The position numbers and the translations under genes are program-made. Below the pieces are notes generated by a model. That model was not told the origin of the DNA. It made no database searches and worked only from the letters and a program-made list of their open reading frames with translations. A DNA stretch of 64,000 bases, taken from Lachnospiraceae bacterium UBA1729 (GTDB lineage: Bacteria; Bacillota; Clostridia; Lachnospirales; Lachnospiraceae). Below are positions 7,504 through 14,923 of this stretch, piece by piece; position 1 is the stretch's first letter, and each line of letters opens with the position of its first letter. Location: contig DCIJ01000078.1 of NCBI GenBank assembly GCA_002315945.1, forward strand, positions 1 through 64,000, in the 5' to 3' direction.

Positions 7504-8649
7504 TTATTTAACTGTATTCCAGTCAAACTGACTGATTTTTGAATAATACTGTTCAGGGGTCTCTCCCGCTGGATGTCTTAAGAATTTTTCATCCGGAGTA
7601 CGGCTCAAAAGCTTACGGTTTTGAGGCGCAGACCATATTGCTTCATAATCAATTTCATCAACAAATCTTGCATTGTATGAATTGAAGATTCCAGGTTTTT
7701 TCCTTTCACGTGAAAAATCACGGAAATATGTATTATTTTTAAACGCAGGAATTTCATAGAGATCTCTTGCATATGCCCAGATATTTTTATGATCAATCAT
7801 TCTCTTTTCAAGAGGCCCTAAGTTTCTGTAATAATATGAATCCCATCTTGCAAGTGTAACGTAAAATCTGATATCAGCATCAGTTACATAGTCACCAAAA
7901 AGGAATCTGTTAGTTTCAAGTCGTTTGTCAAGCTTGGCCATGGCAGAAAAGAAATCTTCATATGCTTCATTATATGCCACCAGGCTCTGGCCGAAGGCCA
8001 TTCTGTAATGGGCATTATTAATATTGGGGAAAAGCCAGTCGTTTAATCTGTCTATTTCCTCACGCAGTGCAACAGGGTATAAATCCGGAGCATCCGCAGG
8101 CTGATACTTTCTGAAATAAACCTCTAAATAGTTGGTTAATCTGTGATAATCATTATTTACCACCTTGTTAGTTGATTTATCCACAAGAGCAGGCACAGTA
8201 GCTCTTCCTCTGTATTCTGCATCAGCATTTAAATATGCTTCACTTAAAAATTTGAGACCTGTCTGGGCATCAGTTCTATCAGGCTGATCTGTAAATCCCC
8301 AGCCATAGATATTTTTGATTCCCGTATGGTCAACAATAGATACACTAATGGCATCCTCTAAGCCAAGAAGCTCTCTGACGATAGAAGCTCTGTTAGACCA
8401 GTGGCAAAGCTTTGCCCAGAATAAATGGTACTTTCCACTTTCAGCAACCAGCTCTCCCTCCTTGGTTCCAAAGGGGGTTGTAAATCTGTTGGGCTGACGA
8501 ATAAAAGCCCCCCTGTGATCTATCTCTTCCTTAATTTCCTGAGGACGTGGTAACACGCCTCTTTCCCTGGCATCTTTTTCAGCCAGTTCATCACTATATA
8601 TTGTCTCCTGAATATCCTGTACATCAGGACTAAATCCACAGCATCCCAT
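7504..8649 (-). CDS. Xi-class glutathione S-transferase-like (YqjG/ECM4 family), copy 2
   Basis: Paralogue of the protein at 1938-3074, sharing FITRQ-type N-terminal blocks, the catalytic segment WAKLCHWSNRASIVRELLGLEDAISVS (C82), RATVPALVDK, NNDYHRLTNYLEV and FLFGDYVTDADIRFYVTLARWD. The N-terminus is MGCC, again a double cysteine. The histidine after the catalytic Cys replaces the Asn of copy 1. It belongs to the cysK-permease-ATPase transcript (46 bp after the ATPase gene) and is closed by a clear terminator. Probably a cytoplasmic thiol-conjugate reductase or transferase that works on imported sulfur compounds; substrate unknown. Confidence 0.88.
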   Translation of the reverse strand: MGCCGFSPDVQDIQETIYSDELAEKDARERGVLPRPQEIKEEIDHRGAFIRQPNRFTTPFGTKEGELVAESGKYHLFWAKLCHWSNRASIVRELLGLEDAISVSIVDHTGIKNIYGWGFTDQPDRTDAQTGLKFLSEAYLNADAEYRGRATVPALVDKSTNKVVNNDYHRLTNYLEVYFRKYQPADAPDLYPVALREEIDRLNDWLFPNINNAHYRMAFGQSLVAYNEAYEDFFSAMAKLDKRLETNRFLFGDYVTDADIRFYVTLARWDSYYYRNLGPLEKRMIDHKNIWAYARDLYEIPAFKNNTYFRDFSRERKKPGIFNSYNARFVDEIDYEAIWSAPQNRKLLSRTPDEKFLRHPAGETPEQYYSKISQFDWNTVK

Positions 8650-8695
8650 ATTTTGCCTCCATTCACTGCTATTATCATATTTTTCAACGCATTTT

Positions 8696-9463
8696 TTAAA
8701 TCACATAGTTATCAGGGTCCTCGAGCATATTGATATTGCGTAAAAATGCTTTCAGGCGTTCATTGCTTGGATCCTCAAATATTTCCTTCGGAGTACCATC
8801 AGCAACTATTTTTCCGCTTTCCAGAAAAATAATTCTGCTGGCTACAGACTTTACGAAGTTCATTTCATGTGTAACTAACAGGATTGTATTTCCCTCCTTG
8901 GCAGCACGTCTTACGGTAAGCAGAACCTCGTTTACAAGCTCCGGGTCCAGAGCAGACGTTGGCTCGTCCATTAGTAACAGCTCTGGATCCATCGCCAGAG
9001 CCCTGGCAATAGCAACTCTTTGCTGCTGTCCTCCTGATAGATGTTTTGGGAAATGGTACAGTCTGTCACTCATTCCAACCTTTTCAAGTTCCAGAAGCGC
9101 TCTCTTTTTTGCTTCTTCCTTAGGAATTTTCTTAACAACAGTAAGTCCTTCCATAACATTTTCCAAAGCATTTTTGTTTTTAAACAAATTAAACTGCTGA
9201 AAAACCATTTCTGTGTGATGTCTTAATTCCAGTTTTTCCTTAGCAGATTTGGATGTAAGATTATAGGTATTTCCATTTATTGTAATTTCGCCCTTTTCCG
9301 GTTTTTCTAACAGATTCAGGCATCTGAGAAGTGTTGATTTTCCAGTACCGGAAGGGCCGATAATTGCAACAACCTCCCCTTTTTCAATCTTTAGATCTAC
9401 ATTATCAAGGACCACATTGCTACCATATTTCTTACTTACTCCACGTATTTCTAACAGACTCAT
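8696..9463 (-). CDS. Amino-acid (cystine-type) ABC transporter ATP-binding protein
   Basis: 255 residues with all ABC motifs: Walker A GPSGTGKST (about 37-45), Q-loop FQQFNLF, signature LSGGQQQRVAIARALA (about 142-157), Walker B LLLMDEPTSALDPE, and H-loop VTHEM. The family is the polar-amino-acid/cystine branch (GlnQ/TcyC-like). It overlaps the permease gene stop by 4 bp (ATGA), so the two are coupled. It powers the importer fed by the lipoprotein at 6482-7333. Confidence 0.93.
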   Translation of the reverse strand: MSLLEIRGVSKKYGSNVVLDNVDLKIEKGEVVAIIGPSGTGKSTLLRCLNLLEKPEKGEITINGNTYNLTSKSAKEKLELRHHTEMVFQQFNLFKNKNALENVMEGLTVVKKIPKEEAKKRALLELEKVGMSDRLYHFPKHLSGGQQQRVAIARALAMDPELLLMDEPTSALDPELVNEVLLTVRRAAKEGNTILLVTHEMNFVKSVASRIIFLESGKIVADGTPKEIFEDPSNERLKAFLRNINMLEDPDNYVI

Positions 9464-10185
9464 GCCTCTACCACCTCCGGAGCTTCATCAGGAATACTGA
9501 TTTTTTTCTCAATAAGCTTAAGTATTCTTTCAAAAATAAAAGTTATCACCCAGTATATGATTGCAAGTGAGCAGTACACTTCGAAATATCTGTAATTTTT
9601 ACCTGCAAGAATCTTACCAGCTGCTGTAATTTCCACTACAGAACATGTAAATGCCAGGGATGTACCTTTTATCAGTGCAATTAGTGAGTTGCCCAGTGGA
9701 AGGAGGGCAACGGTTGAAGCCTGGGGGATAATCACCCTTTTTAGCACCTGCCATCCAGACATTCCCATTGATTTTGCAGCTTCAAGCTGCCCCTTATCTA
9801 CAGATAAAATTGCTGATCTGATTGTCTCGGAATCAAATGCTGACTGGTTTAGTCCCAAGGCCACCATAGCAAATACGATTCCTGGAATTCCATTGATATC
9901 ATAATCTGTCCCGTAATAGTAATTGATATATTTAAGAGCTATGGGAATTCCAAAGTATGTGATATATAACTGCACAATTATTGGTGTACCACGCATGATT
10001 GATACAAAAGCTACTGCCAGCTGACTAAGTACCGGGATCTTATTAATTCTGATCACTGCGATGATTAATCCCAGGACCAGTCCTATAAATAGTGCTATCA
10101 GTGTTAAAAATAGTGTTGTAGGCAGATATTTGAGCAAATCCGGTATTGCCGTAAATACCAATGCTCCATCAAATAATTTTGCCAT
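9460..10185 (-). CDS. Amino-acid (cystine-type) ABC transporter permease
   Basis: 241-residue inner-membrane protein with about five transmembrane segments and the EAA loop EAAKSMGMSGWQVLKRVIIPQA (about residues 135-160) that docks on the ATPase. VRGTPIIVQLYITYF-like sequence (here MRGTPIIVQLYITYFGIP) is typical of His/Glu/Gln/cystine permeases. One permease gene only, so the transporter probably uses a homodimer. It lies 12 bp after cysK and overlaps the ATPase gene. Confidence 0.92.
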   Translation of the reverse strand: MAKLFDGALVFTAIPDLLKYLPTTLFLTLIALFIGLVLGLIIAVIRINKIPVLSQLAVAFVSIMRGTPIIVQLYITYFGIPIALKYINYYYGTDYDINGIPGIVFAMVALGLNQSAFDSETIRSAILSVDKGQLEAAKSMGMSGWQVLKRVIIPQASTVALLPLGNSLIALIKGTSLAFTCSVVEITAAGKILAGKNYRYFEVYCSLAIIYWVITFIFERILKLIEKKISIPDEAPEVVEA

Positions 10186-10197
10186 GATTAACCTCTC

Positions 10198-11127
10198 TTA
10201 TTCATATAAGTCGCCTGACAGATAATGATCACCATTATCAGCAAAGATAACTACAATATTTTTTCCTTTGTTCTCTACTCTCTTTGCCACCTGGGTAGCT
10301 GCATGTAGTGCTGCTCCGGCTGAAATACCAATGGAAAAGCCTTCAATCTTTGGAAGTTCTCTTGCAGCTTTGTAAGCCTGCTCATCTGTCACATCAATGA
10401 CCTCATTAAAGAGACTTACATCTGTAACTGGAGGAATTGCGCCTCCACCGATACCCTGAATCTTATGAGGTCCCGGCTCTCCACCATTTAGTACTGCACT
10501 TCCGGTTGGCTCAACTGCAATTATCTGAACATCTGGATTCTTTTCACGCAGGAATTTTCCAACACCACTTATGGTTCCGCCTGTACCTGCTGCTGCCACA
10601 AAAATATCAACCTTACCATCCGTATCCTCCCATATTTCAGGACCTGTTGTCTTGTAGTGTGCACCAGGATTATTTGGATTGCCTCCCTGACCTATGACAA
10701 CCGAATTCTCAGTCTGCTCTAAAAGCTCCTGTGCCTTGGCACCTGCACCTGCCATATTCAGCTCACCTGGAGTTAAGTAAAGTTCTGCGCCAAAGGATTT
10801 TAGAAGAGTTCTTCTTTCTATTGATACATTATCAGGCATAGCTATTTTTACCTTGTATCCAAGGGCTGCACCAATGGCTGCCAAACCTATTCCTGTGTTT
10901 CCACTTGTTCCTTCTATAATAGTGCCGCCCGGCTTGAGTTCGCCGCTTTCTTCTTTTGCACGGATTATGTTGTAAGCGATTCTATCCTTTACGCTTCCGT
11001 TAGGATTGAAGTATTCAAGCTTTGCTAATAATTTTGCTTCCAGCTGTTCTTTTTTTTCATAATTTGTAAGTTCCACCAAAGGTGTCTTTCCTATTAACTC
11101 CAAAATACTCTGATAAATCTTTGCCAT
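10198..11127 (-). CDS. cysK: Cysteine synthase (O-acetylserine sulfhydrylase A)
   Basis: Fold-type II PLP enzyme making cysteine from O-acetylserine and sulfide. PLP lysine in NPNGSVKDRIAYNII (near residue 46), substrate loop EGTSGNTGIGLA (about 69-80), phosphate loop AAGTGGTISGVGKFLRE (about 176-192) and the C-terminal GISAGAA segment. Length 309 is standard. First gene of a cysK-permease-ATPase-GST unit, with GGGAGG before the ATG. Its leader carries the motif shared with the cystine-binding lipoprotein, pointing to sulfur-responsive control. Confidence 0.95.
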   Translation of the reverse strand: MAKIYQSILELIGKTPLVELTNYEKKEQLEAKLLAKLEYFNPNGSVKDRIAYNIIRAKEESGELKPGGTIIEGTSGNTGIGLAAIGAALGYKVKIAMPDNVSIERRTLLKSFGAELYLTPGELNMAGAGAKAQELLEQTENSVVIGQGGNPNNPGAHYKTTGPEIWEDTDGKVDIFVAAAGTGGTISGVGKFLREKNPDVQIIAVEPTGSAVLNGGEPGPHKIQGIGGGAIPPVTDVSLFNEVIDVTDEQAYKAARELPKIEGFSIGISAGAALHAATQVAKRVENKGKNIVVIFADNGDHYLSGDLYE

Positions 11128-11177
11128 AATTTTTTCCTCCCTCTGTTAACATGATATTAATCTGCGTCTTTTTAACG

Positions 11178-11219
11178 CCTACCTTAGTAATAGGTTTTGT
11201 CTGTAAATGTATCTTATCA
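11178..11219 (-). promoter_or_regulatory. Leader motif shared with the cystine-binding lipoprotein
   Basis: Minus-strand order TGATAAGATACA, 9-nt gap, AAAACCTAT, 4 nt, AAGGTAGG; matches 7355-7395 block for block. It lies about 50 bp upstream of the cysK start and just after the terminator of the preceding gene, where a promoter is expected. Confidence 0.65.
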
Positions 11220-11241
11220 TTACCATTCACGTTTGAATAAT

Positions 11242-11287
11242 ACGCAAAAAATAAGACTGGCTATAAATACAGCTTATACCCAGTCTT
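11242..11287 (-). terminator. Rho-independent terminator after the MalY-type gene
   Basis: Minus strand: AAGACTGG with CCAGTCTT (inner arms also pair), then ATTTTTTG. It separates the MalY-like gene from cysK. Confidence 0.8.
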
Positions 11288-11320
11288 TTGATATTTTTCT
11301 TCATTTACCATGAAACTATA

Positions 11321-12514
11321 TTAAATTGTCGTTTTTTCCTCAAAAGCATCCCTGATTCTATCCAGTGCCTCTGTAAGAACTGCCCTTGGGCAGGCTACAT
11401 TAATCCGTTGGAATCCTTTTCCCACATCTCCAAAAATTGATCCACTGTCAAGCCACAGTCCAGCCTTGTGAATTATGAGATCATCTATCTGTCTGTCACT
11501 GAGTCCATATTTACCAAAATCAAGCCATATCATGTAGGTTCCCTCAGGCTTTTTAAATACAACCTTTGGAAGATGTGTCTTTATATATTCTTCAGCAAAA
11601 TCAATATTTGCTTTAATATACCTGCTTACAGCTTCATACCATTCCTGTCCATGATCATATGCCGCCTGACTGGCAATGATGCCGGCAGCATTCAGCTGGC
11701 TGTAGCCAGAGGCATTATATGCTTTTCTGAACTTAGTATATATTTCCCTGTTAGGAATAAAAATGTTAGAAACCTGCAGCCCTGCAATATTAAAAGTCTT
11801 GCTGGGAGAGGTCGCTGTAATTGAAATTTTAGCATATGCCTCATCAAGCTTGGCAAACACCTGGTGATTGCCAGACCAGACAAAATCTGCGTGTATCTCA
11901 TCGGAAAATACTATAACACCATGCTTAACACAGATATCCCCTATTTTTATTAATTCTTCTTTTGTCCATACTCTTCCAACAGGGTTATGAGGATTACACA
12001 AAAGAAAGAGTTTAACTTTGTTTTCAACTATTTTTCTTTCAAAATCTTCAAAATCAATTGTGTAATATCCGTTTCCATCATTTACCAGATCACTGCTGAT
12101 AAGTGTTCTTTCATTATCATTGATAACTTCGCTGAAAGGATAATATACCGGCTGCTGGATAAGTATTGCATCACCCTTCTTTGTAACTGCCCTCACAGCA
12201 GTTGCAATGGCAAATACCACTCCCGGAGTCTTGTGAAACCAGCTCTTGTGCACATCCCACCCATAATGATTATTTATCCATCTGTGAACACTCTCAAAAT
12301 AATCGTCATCCACTTCTGTATATCCATAGATAGCATGTTGCGCCTGCTTAACAAGGGCATCTTCTATATATGAGGACGTCTTAAAGTCCATGTCGGCAAC
12401 CCACAACGGAAGCACTCCCTCCGGGAGTCCCCTCTTTTTTGCAAAATCATATTTGAGGCATTTAGTGCCTTTTCTATCAATTAAGCTGTCAAAATTCAGA
12501 TTTCTTTCTGCCAT
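11321..12514 (-). CDS. MalY/PatB-type cystathionine beta-lyase (C-S lyase)
   Basis: Aminotransferase class I fold, PLP-dependent beta-C-S lyase branch. PLP lysine in TATSPSKTFNIAGLQ (near residue 235), with the preceding DEIHADFVW. LPLWVADMDFKTS near the N-terminus and NPHNPVGRVWT in the middle are MalY/PatB hallmarks. The likely reaction is cleavage of cystathionine or other cysteine S-conjugates to pyruvate, ammonia and a thiol. I place the start at the ATG at 12514 (MAERNLN) with GGTGAG upstream; an in-frame GTG at 12529 is possible. It lies 27 bp after the second gamma-family PLP gene, probably co-transcribed. Confidence 0.92.
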   Translation of the reverse strand: MAERNLNFDSLIDRKGTKCLKYDFAKKRGLPEGVLPLWVADMDFKTSSYIEDALVKQAQHAIYGYTEVDDDYFESVHRWINNHYGWDVHKSWFHKTPGVVFAIATAVRAVTKKGDAILIQQPVYYPFSEVINDNERTLISSDLVNDGNGYYTIDFEDFERKIVENKVKLFLLCNPHNPVGRVWTKEELIKIGDICVKHGVIVFSDEIHADFVWSGNHQVFAKLDEAYAKISITATSPSKTFNIAGLQVSNIFIPNREIYTKFRKAYNASGYSQLNAAGIIASQAAYDHGQEWYEAVSRYIKANIDFAEEYIKTHLPKVVFKKPEGTYMIWLDFGKYGLSDRQIDDLIIHKAGLWLDSGSIFGDVGKGFQRINVACPRAVLTEALDRIRDAFEEKTTI

Positions 12515-12541
12515 ATTACTCACCAACACTTCTTTTTTATT

Positions 12542-13690
12542 CTATCCATTAAAGGCCTGGTCTAAATCGCTAATCAGGTCATCAATATTTTCTATTCCAA
12601 CTGACATCCTCAGTGTTCTCTCTGTCAGACCACTTTTTTCAAGCTGCTCCTTTGGTACATCTGCATGGGTCTGTGTAATGGGATATGTTAGCAGGGACTC
12701 AGTTCCTCCAAGACTTTCAGCATATTGGACCAGTCTGATTTTTTCTAATATTCTCCTGACACTTTCCACACTGTCTACATCAAATGCCAGCATTGCACCG
12801 GCACCCCTTGCCTGTTTTTTATTAAGCTCATATCCGGGATGTTCCTGAAGCCCCGGATAGATAACCCTTTTAACAATTTTCTGATTTTTTAACCAGTTTG
12901 CAAGCTTCAAAGCATTCTCCTGCGCCCTGTCCAGTCTTACAGCCAGTGTCTGAATGCCTCTGATTACGAGCCAGCTGTCAAAGGGAGACAGATTTGCACC
13001 TACAGTTTTATAAGCAAACCTGAGTTTTTCTGAAATAGCTTCATCCCTCACAATTGTGAATCCGGATAAGGTATCATTGTGTCCTGAAAGATATTTTGTT
13101 CCACTGTGAATAACAATATCTGCCCCTAAATCCAGAGGATTCTGAAGATATGGAGACATAAATGTATTGTCCACTATGAGAATAGCATTATTCTCGTGGG
13201 CTATTTTTGCTGTTTTTTCAATATCCGTGATATTCATTAGTGGATTCGTGGGAGTCTCGATAAAGAGTGCTTTTGTATTGCTCTTAATATATTTCGTAAC
13301 ATCCTCTTTACTGAAATCAATATAGCTGAATTCAATTCCGTTCTTTTCACTTATAGTTCTAAAAAGTCGTGTTGTTCCACCATAGATATCCACATCAACA
13401 ATTAAATGGTCCCCTGAATTAAACAGTTCCATTGTATTGGAAATTGCAGCCATTCCGCAGGAAAACGCGATTGCGTCTGTTCCATGCTCAAGAGATGCTA
13501 CTATTTTTTCCAATTGCTCCCGTGTAGGATTCTGAACCCTGGTATAGTCATAACCTGTACTCTGTCCCAGACCAGGATGCGCAAATGTAGCTGTCTGATA
13601 GATTGGCACGCTGATTGCCCCAAATCGCGCCTCCTTATTATCACGCTCCAAATGTATACATCGACTTTCTATTGCTAACGATTTACTCAT
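12542..13690 (-). CDS. Cystathionine gamma-synthase/beta-lyase-type PLP enzyme, second copy
   Basis: Cys/Met-metabolism PLP family, paralogue of 5289-6440. PLP lysine in IHSGTKYLSGHNDTLSG (near residue 200), LIVDNTFMSPYLQNPLDLGAD before it, and YDYTRVQNPTREQLE near residue 48. SLGGTESLLTYPITQTHADVP near the C-terminus is typical of cystathionine lyases/gamma-synthases. The ATG at 13690 follows GGGGAG; a GTG 21 bp upstream lacks a ribosome site. It leads the short metB/metC-malY pair and has a 130-bp AT-rich leader after a REP pair. Confidence 0.9.
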   Translation of the reverse strand: MSKSLAIESRCIHLERDNKEARFGAISVPIYQTATFAHPGLGQSTGYDYTRVQNPTREQLEKIVASLEHGTDAIAFSCGMAAISNTMELFNSGDHLIVDVDIYGGTTRLFRTISEKNGIEFSYIDFSKEDVTKYIKSNTKALFIETPTNPLMNITDIEKTAKIAHENNAILIVDNTFMSPYLQNPLDLGADIVIHSGTKYLSGHNDTLSGFTIVRDEAISEKLRFAYKTVGANLSPFDSWLVIRGIQTLAVRLDRAQENALKLANWLKNQKIVKRVIYPGLQEHPGYELNKKQARGAGAMLAFDVDSVESVRRILEKIRLVQYAESLGGTESLLTYPITQTHADVPKEQLEKSGLTERTLRMSVGIENIDDLISDLDQAFNG

Positions 13691-13820
13691 ATTTGTCTCC
13701 CCTTTTTCCACTGACCCGTCAATATTATCGTCTCCGGATAAATTAGCAATAGTATATATAATTCAGACCACTTTGGATAATATGCTCTTGTTATGATTCG
13801 CTATAACCTGGGCCTATAAA

Positions 13821-13884
13821 TGAACCCGGGGGACGGGGTTGGGGGGTCAAAAAAGTGAACCCGGGGGACGGGGTTCTAGGTTCA
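13821..13884. repeat. REP-like pair (29-6-29 bp)
   Basis: Units at 13821-13849 and 13856-13884 separated by AAAAAG. The TCA at 13882-13884 is the stop codon of the minus-strand gene that follows. The first unit has diverged at its right arm (GGGGGGTCA). Confidence 0.9.
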
Positions 13885-14733
13885 TTTTGCTGAAAAAGAT
13901 AATATGGTATACACAGTTGCGTCCCCGATGGCATTACCATAAGGATTCTCTAATTTACAGTATCCACCGCTTCTTTCTAAATCAAAGGATGGGGTGCAGT
14001 ATACAACTTCAGCCATCACTGATTTGAAATTAATTTCATGTGTTACACGATCAACCTCAACTCTTAAATCAACACGCCTGTCTGCAATCTGCCCGCAATC
14101 ATTTACGTTAGCCAGCAGGTTATGAAATACTGGGAAATCTCCCCGTAAAGTGTAAACATACACATCCAATGTATTATATGGATTATTCCAGATATAAAGT
14201 GTCGCATCATCAAAATTAGTAGGCATCCCATTTGAAGCCAGTGTTCCAAGCAAGACCTCATAAGAATTTTGACATTTTCTTACATCTAATCCATAGGTTT
14301 TGTTGTAATCAATCGCTGTGCCCCCGGCATTGCTATATCCAGAAGGATATCTAATTGCACTTGCACTTTTACCTGCTGTAATATTTGAAACAATTCTTTC
14401 AACAAAGTTCTCTGTATCGAGACCTGACCATCTGTTTGTCGTAAACTGCTCCACTTTAAATGTCTTTTTTTCTTTATATTTGTTCATAGCGACCGCTAAA
14501 ATCGGATTTGTAAAATCATGAAATGAATATGGATCGTACATATTAATTGCAGTGGCATGTGCCAGTTCATCTTGAGAATTTTGTCCTAATTGTCCTACAG
14601 TTTCCGCTGCAAAAACCGTAATGGGTGCAAACAGAATCATATGCATGAAAGCTACTGCCACAACAAACCTCAACGTAGTAAAGACTACGGTCCTTTTATT
14701 TTTTACCTGTCTTCCAATAATTGTGTATGCCAT
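13882..14733 (-). CDS. Secreted protein of unknown function
   Basis: 283 residues. N-terminal signal peptide: basic start (GRQVKNKRT), hydrophobic core (about 20-41, FVVAVAFMHMILFAPITVFA) and a likely AxA-type cleavage near AAE at 42-44. The mature part is soluble-looking, rich in Asn, Tyr and Asp, and has three cysteines in its second half (NDCGQIADRR, VVYCTPSFD, GGYCKLE). I do not recognise the family. It is a single gene with REP pairs on both sides, between the Cys/Met genes and the GH127 gene. The stop TGA is the end of a REP unit. Exported, function unknown. Confidence 0.75.
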   Translation of the reverse strand: MAYTIIGRQVKNKRTVVFTTLRFVVAVAFMHMILFAPITVFAAETVGQLGQNSQDELAHATAINMYDPYSFHDFTNPILAVAMNKYKEKKTFKVEQFTTNRWSGLDTENFVERIVSNITAGKSASAIRYPSGYSNAGGTAIDYNKTYGLDVRKCQNSYEVLLGTLASNGMPTNFDDATLYIWNNPYNTLDVYVYTLRGDFPVFHNLLANVNDCGQIADRRVDLRVEVDRVTHEINFKSVMAEVVYCTPSFDLERSGGYCKLENPYGNAIGDATVYTILSFSAK

Positions 14734-14848
14734 TGTATCTCCCTCTCTTTATGTCCATCGTTCTATTTACTATTACCCAATAAAAAAGTCGGGCAAAAGT
14801 GCCAACCAGGCTTTATTTTATCACAATCTATTATTCTTGCCGAGATAA

Positions 14849-14923
14849 TGACCCCAGGGGACGGGGTTCTAGGGTCAAAAAAGTGAACCACTAACCCCGT
14901 CCCCCTGGTTCACCCTGGTTCAC
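14849..14923. repeat. REP-like pair in inverted orientation plus a 10-bp partial copy
   Basis: Units at 14849-14877 (TGACCCC...GGGTCA) and 14884-14912 (TGAACCAC...CTGGTTCA), 6 bp apart with opposite core orientation, then CCCTGGTTCA repeated. The GH127 reading frame runs into the second unit and stops at an internal TAG (14893-14891). Confidence 0.9.
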
